A DNA stretch of 64,000 nt. Origin: Incurvaria masculella (taxonomy: Eukaryota > Arthropoda > Insecta > Lepidoptera > Incurvariidae). Below the pieces are notes generated by a model. That model saw only the letters and a list, made by a program, of their open reading frames with translations, was not told where the DNA came from and searched no databases. The stretch spans positions 6,763,001-6,827,000 of the forward strand of contig OX335660.1 of NCBI GenBank assembly GCA_946894095.1. Reading direction: 5' to 3'. Of this stretch, positions 31,901 to 40,628 are shown one piece after another (the first letter of the stretch is position 1; each line of letters starts with the position of its first letter). A program made the translations under genes and the position numbers.

Positions 31901-34900
31901 ACTACATGGAAAACACGGACAAATGTTATCGCAGCTTTGATAATCTTTCAATTAATGCGATGGTAAACCGGGTAGCAGTAACCCTACCACCTACCAAATA
32001 AGCTAAAAAACCAAGTAACACGGTCCCACATCCAGAAACTGGGCACGCCCAGAGTTGCTTCACCTCGATGAGAAAACGGCAAGGCTATCGGACTCGGACT
32101 ACCGATCTGTACGAAAACGCGTAAACTGTGAAATCAAACTCAAACTTGCAAATATTAATTCGCTTAACGCCCACTGCTCTTCAATTCTCCATATAGTAGG
32201 GGAGCCCACGATGCTAAATGGGGATTTACTCGAGCGTCGTGGAGACCTATTAAATTTGAAAGATCACGTAATAAAAAATAAAAAAGTCATGAGATGTTTA
32301 CCCGTTCACCGGTGGGGGGAGCGTCTACGGGGGCCAAAGATGTAAAAAAAACAGTCACATAGACATATCCGAGCGCGTCAGATAATGATAGGGCGTATGC
32401 CCCACATATCTCTGATAATGGAGGTATAATAATCTGCCGGTTTGCATAGTGGGGGAGGCCGTAAGGGGGGGTACAAAATAATTTTAAAAAAATTTACTCG
32501 AGCGCATCAGATTTTCAGAGGGGATGTTCAGTGACCCCTCGAGATGCTCACATTAAAAAATCTGACAATTTGGAGGTGACGCAAGCTTACGGGAGCTTTT
32601 CAAAAATCCAAAAAAAATCGCCATTTTGATTTTCTCGAGCGTGTCAGATTAAGATATGGACGGTTCATCTTGATGTTCCAGATCTGATGACCAATAATCT
32701 GACGATTATCTAGAGGGGTTTTCTTAATCTGACGACTTGAAAAAAAATTATATATGAATGTTTTTTTTTTTGTAATTTCTGCATTTTGTTACCTAAAACG
32801 TACGAAAAATAGCATGCAAACAAAAATAAATCTATTTTTTTTTCAATTAGAATCTATATTGAGATTTGAATTTTTACATGACATGCAAATTGTTTGATTG
32901 TTTTTTAGTAGCGTCGGAACGGTGCGAGAGAGTGAGAGATAGGGAAAGAGCGAAAGGGAAAGACAGGCGCGGAGTGGGGGATACATAGTCTACCGCGTCT
33001 GCACAGTCTGCACGCACTCAACGTTATTAACGATTTTCGTTCCTTCGGCTTGTGGAAAACGGCAGATTATGTTATTCCCGATATCCTGGAATAATTTCCT
33101 TAAAATAAAAAATAAATCAACCGCGCTCGAGAATGTCCAAGTGATCTTTTTTTTTCTGCAAGTTTGTAACCCTCCCACTCCTTTTCGTCACGCTAAAAAA
33201 CGTCAGATTATTGAAATGTACACATTTCAGTACATAATGAACCCACCATACCTTAATCTGACACGCTCGAGTATTTCTAGTGATCAATTTTTTTTTACTA
33301 ATTTGATGAGCTGCCCTTGGCTCTGCGTTTAGGTCTAATATGAGGTGGGGGTACTCAACAGGGTGCAAGGTATCCCCCCACATATTAATCTCCTATCTAA
33401 ATCCCCTATTGGGCTCCCCTACTAATACGTTTGAAAACGATAGCCAATTTAGGTGAGAACTCAGACTACAGGTTCAGATCTGCAGACATTGTCTCGGATT
33501 TATCGAGTGCTGGATTAATAAAAAATTAGGAAAAACTGAGTATTTCCCCGCTGGAGTTTCGCTATTCTCAAAACCATCTCTCCTAAGACATGATAGAGGC
33601 TTTTTTTAATGAAAAACCGGTAGGACCAAAGGTGCTCAGAGAAGCCAAAAATACCTCGCCTTGCGAAAACACGCTCAGCGAGGCGCCATGCCAGCGGATT
33701 TGCGGACTATGGCTGAGCTATCGAGCTTATTCAAATTACGCTTATGCTTCAATGGAATCACGAATTCTAGTGCAAACAATCAATCACATCAGGAATTTCA
33801 TATCAAAACCAATTTCATATCAAAAATATTTTTTTTGAAACGGTTTACATGTTGTTCAGTAGTGAGACTGATGCAATCAAACAATATTGAATTATAACAA
33901 GTATTTACATGAAGTATTACGTAAGCATGATCAGTGCTCGCAAGCACACACCGCTGGAAGTACAGAGGGTAACGGTATTTTTACTGTCGATACTGTTATA
34001 CTGACTGGTCACGATTAATGCAAGAAACACATTTCATGCACATGCCATGAAAATTTTGGGGTTATCTTCATTTCAAAGGATTGCTAGGCAAATTATGGTA
34101 AAATTTAATTTAATCCAAGTATTTAAGTACAGACTATAGGCAGAGCCTTGATTATATTATATGCAGGGAGTCCAATGTTCGGTCAGGAATAGCGAAAAAA
34201 CCCATCATATCTAATAAACATATTGCAAAAAAAAAAAAAAATTTTTTATGTGTAATATCTTTTGGTTGCATTTATATCAAGTGAAACTGGATATGACCTC
34301 TCCCATGCATTTTGTTATTCAATGACTTCGGTTAAACTTGGTACATAGATAGTCTATGTCGTGAATTAATACAGCAGAGGCTACTTTTGATCCCAGAAAA
34401 AATCTGCCTTCGACATTGCCCTAGTGAAACTGTATACCGCAGATAAAAATAATATAGAATACAACCATCACCACTGCGTTATTAAATCAGCAAATAAATT
34501 CATTTATTTATATACAATAGCAGCTTAAAGCTGATGCGTCATTGGTTAGGTGCACTATTTGTTAAATTTTTTTTATGCAACCTGACATGGATGGCTAATA
34601 CCACACAACTACCGTTATGGTATTAGCCCAATACACCACATTCCCGAAGGAATTAGGTGCCATGCCAGGATCTTCCCTTTATGAGCACGGCTACATTAAA
34701 CTGGATGGGAAACACAGACAATTTTTCATTGCCGCTTCAACCAGTTTCATCCAATGCAGTGGTACCAACCCGGGCGGGCTTAACCCTACCACCTAGTAGC
34801 CTACAGTTTTACATGGGTTCCGAACCATGGAAGAGCTCGCATTCGTAACGAAATGCACTTTACAACTCAGAAAGAGAAAGAAAGTGGTGCATGTCCAGGT

Positions 34901-35267
34901 GAGGCTTTGAACCCAGACCTCTCGAACGAAAGCTAATTGAACTTTTTTTTTTTTATTTAAAATAATTGTCTAATTGGTTTTTAAACCCATTCAATGTTAT
35001 AGCCCTAATCACTTCTTGTGGCAGTTTGTTTCAAGAGTCCAACACTCGGTTAGATAAGACATGCTTTCTCAGGTTAAAGTTGAAGCTGTTAAATACATAC
35101 TTATTGAAGACAGGAAGGATGTAGCCGATGGTGCAGAGGATGGTGAGCACGCGTATTGCCCAGAGCGCCACGTCCACCTTGTTGGCCAGCACGTGCGCCT
35201 TCAGCGCCGGCATGCCCTTGGGCGGCCCCCTGCTGTCCTCCGTGCCGTTCTGCGCCGGGTCCGCCAT
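19704..35267 (-). CDS. Kr-h2: Kr-h2 / TMEM33 homologue (Pom33 family), complete, five coding exons
   Basis: Minus-strand exons: 35267-35101, 29175-28991, 25360-25293, 20885-20752, 19929-19704. Every junction has GT-AG signals and the phases (2, 1, 0, 2) are consistent. The total is 780 nt, or 259 residues plus TAA; human TMEM33 has 247. The product begins [16 protein letters not shown]. Hydrophobic segments are near residues 35-54 ([20 protein letters not shown]), 118-140 ([19 protein letters not shown]) and 164-185 ([20 protein letters not shown]). Family hallmarks: [32 protein letters not shown] and [19 protein letters not shown]. Known: TMEM33 proteins are multi-pass ER and nuclear-envelope membrane proteins linked to reticulons, nuclear pores and ER stress. 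Introns are large and hold most of the window's transposons, including an antisense LINE in intron 3. Confidence 0.95.
20050..20195 (+). pseudogene. Relic LINE 3' end, frameshifted reverse-transcriptase C-terminus
   Basis: One frame reads [20 protein letters not shown], then stops. Shifting frame gives [16 protein letters not shown] and a stop. RV-x-WN-LP followed by FK-RL-KH is the typical last segment of CR1/Jockey-type LINE polyproteins. It lies in Kr-h2 intron 4, on the strand opposite to the gene. Confidence 0.65.
20752..20885 (-). CDS. Kr-h2: Kr-h2 coding exon 4
   Basis: The acceptor is ctgtttcag. [16 protein letters not shown] runs to [11 protein letters not shown], and the exon ends two bases into a codon at TT|gtaagc. 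Confidence 0.95.
20966..21276. mobile_element. Palindromic MITE (about 340-bp family), diverged copy
   Basis: It carries the family landmarks GACTTCCGATTTGTATGAAAA and CTCCATACATTTGAAAACGC and inverted ends related to ACCTAAATTGGCGTTTACGG. Relatives: 22099-25203 (split by a LINE), 32080-33470 (split), 38556-38896, 51903-52243, 59293-59636. Confidence 0.8.
21277..21400 (-). repeat. SINE head fragment (tRNA-like)
   Basis: On the minus strand it contains GGTTCAATCCC, a good box B, and matches the head region of the SINE at 48728. The body is missing here; a tail part appears at 21860-21920. Confidence 0.6.
21927..21977. repeat. Perfect 23-bp inverted repeat with 5-base loop
   Basis: Arms 21927-21949 and 21955-21977 are exact complements (GGGACTGTACATTAATTGCT and onward) around the loop ACCAC. 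They sit next to a SINE tail fragment in Kr-h2 intron 3. Confidence 0.9.
22287..25158 (+). mobile_element. 5'-truncated non-LTR retrotransposon (LINE) with 10-bp target duplication
   Basis: ACACGCCGAC occurs at 22277-22286 and 25159-25168, directly flanking the element. The 3' end is a (CAA)n run (25135-25160) instead of poly-A. The insertion is antisense within Kr-h2 intron 3. The endonuclease region is absent, consistent with truncated reverse transcription. Confidence 0.9.
22323..25064 (+). CDS. LINE ORF2 fragment: reverse transcriptase and RNase H
   Basis: The frame is open for over 900 codons. It has no true start: it reads in from the truncation point through [16 protein letters not shown], and the first ATG is internal. 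Reverse transcriptase signatures: [47 protein letters not shown] and catalytic GYADDIVII. An RNase H domain follows ([43 protein letters not shown]). A Cys/His cluster ([18 protein letters not shown]) lies near the C-terminus. RNase H plus (CAA)n tail points to the I/R1/Loa group; the exact clade is not settled here. Lack of stops indicates a fairly recent insertion. It cannot be autonomous without an endonuclease. Confidence 0.9.
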   Translation, partial: RFNPKHSWWTRKLEKIRRTVRRVFNKAKNTRLDTDWEAYRAALMNYKNKIRDRERKAWRNFCSSIESTAEAARLKKILSADKNKELGLVRRSDNTLTESVEETYRVLLETHFPGSDVVSEVRWDNIGHHEPTIQDWGVADNVISDNKVQWAISSFQPYKSAGCDGILPGLLQWCSNLITPFLVDILRACLAHRYVPKAWREVRVVFIPKPGREDYSAAKAYRPISLTSFLLKTLERLIDREIRDKILPRHPIHKHQHAYTSGKSTETALHSVISKIEAGMETKCMTMGAFLDIEGAFDKTTFHSISQALCKHGVNNTLSGWIDNMLRNRALIFDSQSPIKGIVAKGCPQGGVLSPLLWNLVADDLITKLNAAGYLTIGYADDIVIIVAGKFANVMRNIMQGALKIVEAWCKDYALSVNPTKTELVVFTRKRDIGQMQPLRLFGVEVTLSTEVKYLGVILDNKLNWSRHLEQRLNKARLSFWQCRRLMGKTWGLRPGLTLWLYTTVIRPMITYGALVWWTRTKLKTAANKLLSFQRIASTAITGCMRTTPSTALEVLLGLPPLDLIIQREAAAAAFRLRTTGFWSGETRAQHTTILSLALEENPLLGVRCDRIPKTYNFDRLYTIELSEGPKDYSGLREVRVYTDGSKTEYGTGAGCFSADLNIKRTVMLGAGNSIFQAECVGLIEAAAAIKQREMVDYTIRILTDSASVLKALANQTFTSGLIKQCHEALQDISIDNRITLQWIKGHSGSHGNDAADDLAKAGSSLKPVGPEPFMPTPFSEVKTWLRKRMTRAHTARWSSTADCRQSREAVPAPDPHLTRKLLQLHRPQLRTVVSLLTGHCQLNKHLHTIGVTDSPLCRACLEAEETPAHIVMECRQLQTFWTGVFSFERSDPQVWKDPKGLLRFVEELGWLK
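25293..25360 (-). CDS. Kr-h2: Kr-h2 coding exon 3
   Basis: A 68-nt exon encoding a membrane segment, (L)[17 protein letters not shown] to LTILD. The acceptor is tgcaaatag and the donor GAC|gtaagt. Confidence 0.95.
26771..27017 (+). repeat. SINE-like repeat (GGCCAAGTGCGAGTCGG family), 3' truncated
   Basis: Starts GGCCAAGTGCGAGTTTGAC and keeps the (GGAC)n segment, but stops at TAGTAATAGGATTCC before the usual end. Confidence 0.8.
28263..28309 (+). repeat. (CCAT)n microsatellite
   Basis: About eleven CCAT units, directly after AAAGAGTAACAAACAT, a common position for the 3' end of a lepidopteran retroelement. Confidence 0.9.
28991..29175 (-). CDS. Kr-h2: Kr-h2 coding exon 2
   Basis: The acceptor is ttgttgcag. 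[20 protein letters not shown] runs to FINVTPNL, ending one base into a codon at C|gtatcc. Confidence 0.96.
29660..29905 (+). repeat. Diverged SINE body (tRNA/5S-headed family)
   Basis: Shares ATCGCATTGGATGAAAATAT, TTTTCCATCCAGTTCAAGGT and the end ATTAGCCATCCAT with the full copies; the head is not recognisable. Confidence 0.65.
30219..30696 (-). mobile_element. TTAA-type MITE family 2, complete
   Basis: TTAA lies at 30219-30222 and 30693-30696. Ends are AAGGGCCTGGTACTAGCCAA and its imperfect partner TTGGCTAGTCCTAGCGCCTT. A 62-residue frame inside is identical to one in the copy at 52547, which reflects near-identity of the DNA; no protein is implied. Confidence 0.88.
31324..32054 (-). mobile_element. 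SINE copy split by a TTAA MITE
   Basis: The outer parts (31324-31369 and 31843-32054) align with the SINE body (ATGGATGGCTAATACC, then ACACACCACGTGGGAAA and ATGGAAAACACGGACAA). The MITE lies at the place of the SINE's GGTATTAGCCCAA. Confidence 0.75.
31370..31842 (+). mobile_element. TTAA-type MITE family 2, older copy
   Basis: Left TTAA at 31370-31373; the right site has become TCAA at 31839-31842. The body matches the copies at 30219 and 52547 with many substitutions. Confidence 0.85.
32194..33424. mobile_element. 1.23-kb DNA element with 15-bp terminal inverted repeats
   Basis: TAGTAGGGGAGCCCA (32194-32208) and its exact complement TGGGCTCCCCTACTA (33410-33424) bound the element. ATA flanks both sides. 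The host repeat consensus has a single ATA at this point (CTCCATACATTTG), so 3-bp target duplication fits. The interior has several CTCGAGCG motifs, often followed by a TCAGAT-type sequence: 32229, 32369 (partial), 32497 and 32634 direct, 33123 and 33256-33271 inverted. No transposase frame is seen; open frames are under 100 codons. Confidence 0.8.
34573..34940 (-). mobile_element. SINE with tRNA-like head, diverged
   Basis: The plus strand starts CCTGACATGGATGGCTAATA; on the minus strand GGTTCAAAGCC serves as box B near 34910. It abuts a LINE relic at 34942. Confidence 0.7.
34942..35090 (-). pseudogene. Relic LINE 3' end with poly-A tail, next to a Kr-h2 splice donor
   Basis: On the minus strand the frame reads [17 protein letters not shown], a stop, then [20 protein letters not shown] and DNYFK plus TAA, followed by a run of A (T run at 34942-34954 on the plus strand). 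This is the C-terminal end of a CR1/Jockey-type LINE protein. It begins about 10 bp beyond the Kr-h2 exon 1 donor at 35100 and lies in the same orientation as Kr-h2. Confidence 0.7.
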
Positions 35268-35270
35268 TAT
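35101..35270 (-). CDS. Kr-h2: Kr-h2 coding exon 1
   Basis: The acceptor cactgttcag is followed by ATA and then ATG at 35267. I chose this ATG because MADPAQNG resembles the TMEM33 N-terminus and because the longer frame crosses the acceptor. The exon ends AA|gtatgt in phase 2. An upstream non-coding exon must exist. Confidence 0.93.
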
Positions 35271-35447
35271 CTGAACAGTGAACACATCACCGGATTGTAG
35301 CAGTTTTTGGAACCTTTCTCAGTCTATTAGGAAACCAATCGAAAATAAAAGTTGGAGAGGGAACCGTAAATTATAATCGTAAAATTAACTTGTCAGGTGA
35401 ACAGACAAGTGATTGAAACTGACGCTAAGTTGCATCTCATACGATAC

Positions 35448-35572
35448 TTAAGCTGAGATAAATAGTCGTAGCAGAACTAAGGCTAGTACTTTGTGACGTC
35501 ACTTTGACACATTTTGTACTACTTTTCGTTAGGCTTAATTTCTGTTACAACTATTTATCTCAGCCTTAATGT
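35448..35572. mobile_element. Small palindromic element
   Basis: The left arm TTAAGCTGAGATAAATAGT (about 35448) and right arm ACTATTTATCTCAGCCTTAA (about 35553) are near-exact complements, and the inner halves also pair. It is consistent with a hairpin MITE. Confidence 0.65.
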
Positions 35573-36992
35573 CAGACAAAGTGTATTTCGGCTAAGTGAA
35601 CTTAAATTGACCTATTAGCATGGTCAAAAATGCATTAACGTCAGATTTCATTACTCACTTGACAATTTACCCGGCGAGTCACTTTACTATGATAACCACC
35701 CCTGTACATTTTGTAATTCCCTATTTTAATCAGGAAATTATGAACAGAGAACAGATAATCATAGTAATTTTTAGATATCATGCTGATATATTGTTTTAAA
35801 TAAATTGTGAAGAGGCACTGTTTGTGTTTAGGACCGCCAGGGTGCCCATGAGCATTCGAAAATACGTGGAGTGGATCAATATTGCCATACCGGCATAATG
35901 GGAGCATTTCCACGCTTTCCTGAAAGACCACATGTAACCTTCGGGAAATGGAGAAATGTAAAGTTGATAATAGACAAGTCATGTCGAGGCGAATACACCA
36001 CCAAAAATGTTTTTAATGTAAAAACTTAATAACTGTTACATTCCTAAAAATACAATTAATTTACGTAACCATGAACAATTTAATGTTTAAGTATTTTGGT
36101 GTCATTTAACAGGTTAAGTTCTAGTAAGAAAGACACTTTCCATTGATCCAGCATTTATGCAATGGAAAAATTAAGCTATACTGTAAGTTAAACATACTAA
36201 AGCAGACTGCCCCAACAGGAAAAACGTGAAATAATAAAATTTTAGGGTACCTCACCATTACGAACTAGGAACAACCAGTTTTCTGCTCAGCGTGTTAATG
36301 TAGCGACGTGACGTCAGGTGCAAATGTCACAAACAAGGTTAACCACATTTTCTAAAATATAGTACCGGTGCTTCATTTGCTTCCATTTATTTATTTATAT
36401 TTTTAATGATTCCAGTAATATGAGTAGAGCAGGTGATTTTAAACTTTTTATAATCACAAGTGAAATACCAGGCTGTGCCGTGTAACTAAAAAATGCAGGT
36501 GCAATATGGCACCTAGCTACTAGCTACCATGTCGTGTGTTGGGCTAATATCATGACATTAGGTGTGACAAATGAAATTTACTAGAAAACCTGGCATGAAA
36601 TGCAACAAAATGTTATATTTAATCACTCTTTCGCCTGTTCACCTGGCGATTTCATTTACCATGGTAAACCCTCAATGCACAATAAAACATCAAATTTTCA
36701 TCACTATCGGATAAATGGTTTAAGAACGTATACAGGACCGTTTCTCCATAAAAACGTTGCCACACCCTTTCACCCCTTTAGGCATGGACAAAGACCGAGA
36801 AAGAGAGATGGATGAAAATCCCTTCTTAGAGCACCCTGGTCCACAAGATTTTTTTCTCAAAATATCAAATCTCTATGTCCAACGGTTTAGGCTATGGATT
36901 GTTCTGTCAAGTCAGTAACAGTACTGTTTTATGTAAGCATAAATTTAAAAATTCTACAACACCTATCACGTTTTCATGTCTATCCTATAGAA

Positions 36993-37627
36993 CCGTCTTT
37001 CTCAATGTGGGCGATAACGCCCCCTAGTGGGCGCTAGGGACCTACAGGGTGGTAAAGTTTAAGTCATACCGCTCTAAGACGAGCTGCAGATAATATAATA
37101 CCATACAAACATATGAAAACCCCTATCATAAGGCACCACTATCGATTTATTCTGTTCCCTTAACCTCAGTTGAGTTCACATATAGCTGGAGTACTCGCTA
37201 TAGCAATAATAGCGCCAACTATCTTTTCCCTGATACTGTTTAAGTAAATTCTTAAATGCCTATACATACCTTATGTAATGAGGCCCTGTAAGTAACCATT
37301 GTGACAGCAACACTCTTTAAAGTTATCTAGCAAATAAATATCCACCACCGATGGTACTTACAATGTGGGAAATAACCTCAAAGTTCATCTTTAGCAGTGT
37401 TTCCTGACTTATCCCCATTATAGAAAAAACTGAAAGTCACACATTTGTACTTATATGATGCGAGGAATGAAAGCAATGTGAATTCATTGGTGTATATGCT
37501 AACTGCTAGCGCTTTTGTAATGGGCATTCTCCTTTGGTAGTAAGTAAACCTAAAAAAAAATCGGGGGCACTAGAAAATGATTACTTCTCAAAGTGGGCGG
37601 TAGACTAATTAAGTTTGAGAACCTCCG
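36993..37627. mobile_element. hAT-like MITE with 8-bp target duplication
   Basis: CTATAGAA flanks both ends (36985-36992, 37628-37635). The ends CCGTCTTTCTCAATGTGGGC and the inverted CGGAGGTTCTCAAACT resemble hAT termini. The interior has no transposase. Confidence 0.8.
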
Positions 37628-38223
37628 CTATAGAAGAAGCATTTTACAATAGAAAAGATGGCCTATCAGGTCATCTTTCCTATTGTTAAACAAACATCAA
37701 AACCTTGGCTTCTGTTCGGTCAATATCGACCGAGTTTTTTGCACCAAAATATGCCTTATTGCAAAGGGAAGAAACAAAGTTGATATTTTCAGATTTTGGC
37801 GCAAATATCACCTTATTGGAAAGGACGAAAGTAGGGCAATCTTGCATGCTGAACAAATACCTTCGAATTCCAAAGGGTTAAGAAGTATGATCAAATTCCG
37901 TCGTGATGGATAGCCTCAGTAAGTAGTTCTGTTGCCGTTAGTGAAAACTTTCACAATGTGTTTTTAAAAGCATAAAAAAGCACTACCTAAAATATATAAA
38001 TGGAAAACAATTAAATGTGAATCCAACTAGACCGCTAGGGTTCGAGGAGACAGGTAATAATCAATTTAAGTTGTCGAGGAAAACACGTTTCAAACCTGCA
38101 TACTTGACGATACCTACCTGCCATTTCAGGTATAATTTGTAGACTCACGCAATCATTAGTCGCAAATGTAATGGTGGCCAAGGTGGACACAACACTATTT
38201 ACTATTCCGTTATGCAAACTTAC

Positions 38224-38300
38224 GTTTTGATATGGCGCCGCAAAACTCGTTGGATTAAATTTGCTGAGCAATGATCAGCACCCCACAAAAAAATCGTGAG
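38224..38300 (-). promoter_or_regulatory. Kr-h2: Possible non-coding first exon of Kr-h2
   Basis: On the minus strand a strong donor, AAAAC|gtaagt, ends a short GC-richer stretch (GAGTTTTGCGGCGCCATATC). Kr-h2 needs an upstream exon, and this is a candidate on donor quality alone. Confidence 0.2.
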
Positions 38301-38555
38301 CGGAACAAAGATCAAAGCCCCTCCGGTTGAACGAACGAAACTGACAGTTGGTCAGGCATGCTAGAAAGATCGCAGAGGAAGGATGACAGGCGTGACGTGG
38401 GAAAAAAATGGAATCGTTCACAAAGTGCTTAGAGACTTTTGTCTATGGTTATCGTGTAAGGCAAAACATTGGAATGCCCTCCAAAATATGATACGATAGT
38501 CAGACCGCTTCAAGTACGCATCAAAAAACGCCACTGTTCGATTGTTCTGAGCCGG

Positions 38556-38896
38556 TAGTCTCAGTTCTCACATAAATTGGCGTTTTCGTAACTTCGAAGT
38601 TCCGTAAAAACGTCAAACTCCGTAAAAGTTTTTCCTAGATATTCTGTGGTTTTACTTTTTCAGCTATCAAAGTCAAACTCGGACTTCCGATTTGTATGAA
38701 AACGCTGAGTCGACGTAAGCGGCAACGTCGACGTATTTACAACAACGTTAAGTAAGCTGTCAAATCAAACTTGGACTTGCAAATGTTAGTTCGCTTAACG
38801 GCCTCTCCGCGCGCTCTTCAATTTCTCCATACATTTGAAAGCGCCAGTCGATCGGTTTGTCGTAAACGCCAATTTAGGTGAGAACTCAGACTGACC
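38556..38896. mobile_element. Palindromic MITE (about 340-bp family)
   Basis: It runs from TAGTCTCAGTTCTCACATAA to GGTGAGAACTCAGACTGA, with near-symmetrical halves. Confidence 0.85.
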
Positions 38897-38989
38897 ACTC
38901 TGTATCCATGTCCTCAAATCCACGTTAGCTCTTGCACTTATGGAGCGAACATTAGTTCAATTCACATATGAAAATAAAACATTTACAGT

Positions 38990-39098
38990 CATATTCAGAG
39001 TGGGCGGACTAACTTTAATACACCGGACTAAACCGGTCTTTGCATGGTTAGTCCGGTGAAATGTCTTACTAAGTTATGACAGGTTCTCTCTGAATACG
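38990..39098. mobile_element. Small MITE, ATTCAGAGTGGGCGGAC family
   Basis: The ends ATTCAGAGTGGGCGGACTAA and TTCTCTCTGAATACG are inverted. A second intact copy is only 130 bp away at 39231-39351; others are at 40629-40834 (interrupted), 41183-41295 (inverted) and 62455-62571. Confidence 0.85.
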
Positions 39099-39230
39099 GC
39101 GGTTACGGTTAATTTTCGCATTTAGTTTCATCGATTGTTTATTAGAATAAATGGAGAGTGACAATACAAGGGTGACTCGTGTGAAAAGATTGAATGCGAG
39201 AGCTGTCATCTCATCGGTAAATACTAACAG

Positions 39231-39351
39231 CCGTATTCAGAGTGGGCGGACTAACTTTAGTACGCGGATTATGACCGGACTAAATAGTTTTTTTATGGTA
39301 AGTCCGGTGCTAATCCCGTACAAAGTTTTGGCAGGTTCACTCTGAATACGA
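39231..39351. mobile_element. Small MITE, ATTCAGAGTGGGCGGAC family
   Basis: An intact copy from GTATTCAGAGTGGGCGGACT to TTCACTCTGAATACG, with inverted inner CCGGACTAA and TTAGTCCGG-like segments. Confidence 0.85.
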
Positions 39352-39403
39352 CTGTAACACAATAGTTATTATTTACCTGCGAATGTTACTTATACCGTTG
39401 AGG

Positions 39404-39665
39404 CTGGCCGTGGTTCGGAATCCACGTTAAACTGTGCGTCCCCTTCCATACTTACTAGTTGGTAGGGTTAATTCCGCCAGGGTTGGTACCATCGCATTGA
39501 ATGAACGATAGTCGAAGAGGCAATGAAAATGGTCTGTGTTTTCCATCCAGTTCAATGTAGCCGAGCAATATAAGAAAGGTACTGGCATAGCACTTAGTTT
39601 CCATGTGGTGTGTTAGGCTAATTTCTGACGGTCAGTTTGGTATTAGCCATCCATTACATAAAAAA
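39404..39665 (+). repeat. SINE body with remnant of 5S-type head
   Basis: It begins TTGAGGCTGGCCGTGGTTCG, the sequence that follows the 5S-like head in the copy at 14765-15135, and ends TATTAGCCATCCATTACATA. Confidence 0.75.
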
Positions 39666-39964
39666 AAGAACTCTCGAGATTGAATCTAATGAATGTTTTA
39701 CTCCATCCTACTGATAAAACTGTACAGTTACCTCTTTTCAACACGGGAAATATAATAAAATAAAGAAATCGTGAAATTTAATTAAATAATGTAGTTGTCT
39801 CAATTTGTGGGTAGTATACGTGATACGAAAAAACAATATTCTCAAAATTCGATCACGGCCATAACTGTGTTTTCCACAATTTGCTTTGACCGTATACAAA
39901 TATGCATTTAAACAATAGGGAAACATGTGTGAGACTAATGTAATTTTTTTAATTTTTTTAGTTT

Positions 39965-40400
39965 TCCATATCCAGAGGATGCCTACGGAACCCTATTACT
40001 AAGCATCCGCTATCTGTTCGTTAGTCAGCGGACTGTGGGCCGAGTGCACGAAAGGACAAAACATCAAAATCAACGTCAACGTACAATTAAGCACGTCACT
40101 TTGTATGGACAGAATGGAAGGATCTCCATGCGGTTCACTAAAAATGACGTGTTTGAACATTGATTAACTCAGCCGTCTCTTCGTGCTACCGGGGCTTTAT
40201 CTCATAAACCGTAATAGGTAGACCGATGAAATCACAGAGTATATATTCCTATTGCAGCCATAACATGATATAATAATAATTAAAAACAAATAAATGCTGA
40301 TAAGGGCCCCCATACAAGAAAGGAGATTTTTAAGTGAACTATTTTTCGACGGTACGGAACTATTCGCGTTCGAGTTCGATTCACACTTGGTCGGTTTTTT
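39965..40400 (-). repeat. SINE-like repeat split by a small MITE
   Basis: The outer parts 39965-40025 (ACGGAACCCTATTACTAAGC) and 40196-40400 (TTTATCTCATAAACCGTAAT to CACACTTGGTCGG) make one GGCCAAGTGCGAG-family copy. The insert at 40027-40197 is the GCCCCGATTGCACGAAG MITE, inverted. Confidence 0.75.
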
Positions 40401-40628
40401 TATCAAATTATAAACTCTCAAAAACAGAGTTAATGTCTTTGATATTATGTTGTATTATTTAATCTTTAGCGAAAGTTAAACTCAATCTGAACCAGACTTG
40501 GGCCTGCAGTTAAGTTTTGAAGTTCCTGAAATCGTATTATGTGAGTCGCAAATTCCAACATTTCCATGATCGCAGCGGGAGCCTCGCCATGCTCCACTGT
40601 GCCCGCCGCTCACCCGCAGTAAGCATTA

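Larger units (their letters stand above)
35286..38555. other. Upstream of Kr-h2 coding start: hairpins, a hAT-like MITE, no gene
   Basis: A palindromic element lies at 35448-35572 (CTGAGATAAATAGT against ACTATTTATCTCAG). A partial SINE tail is at 36490-36565. The hAT-like MITE is at 36993-37627. GTGACGTCA near 36310 is a CRE-like site of unknown use. The open frame at 37683-37913 has no recognisable domain. Confidence 0.45.
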
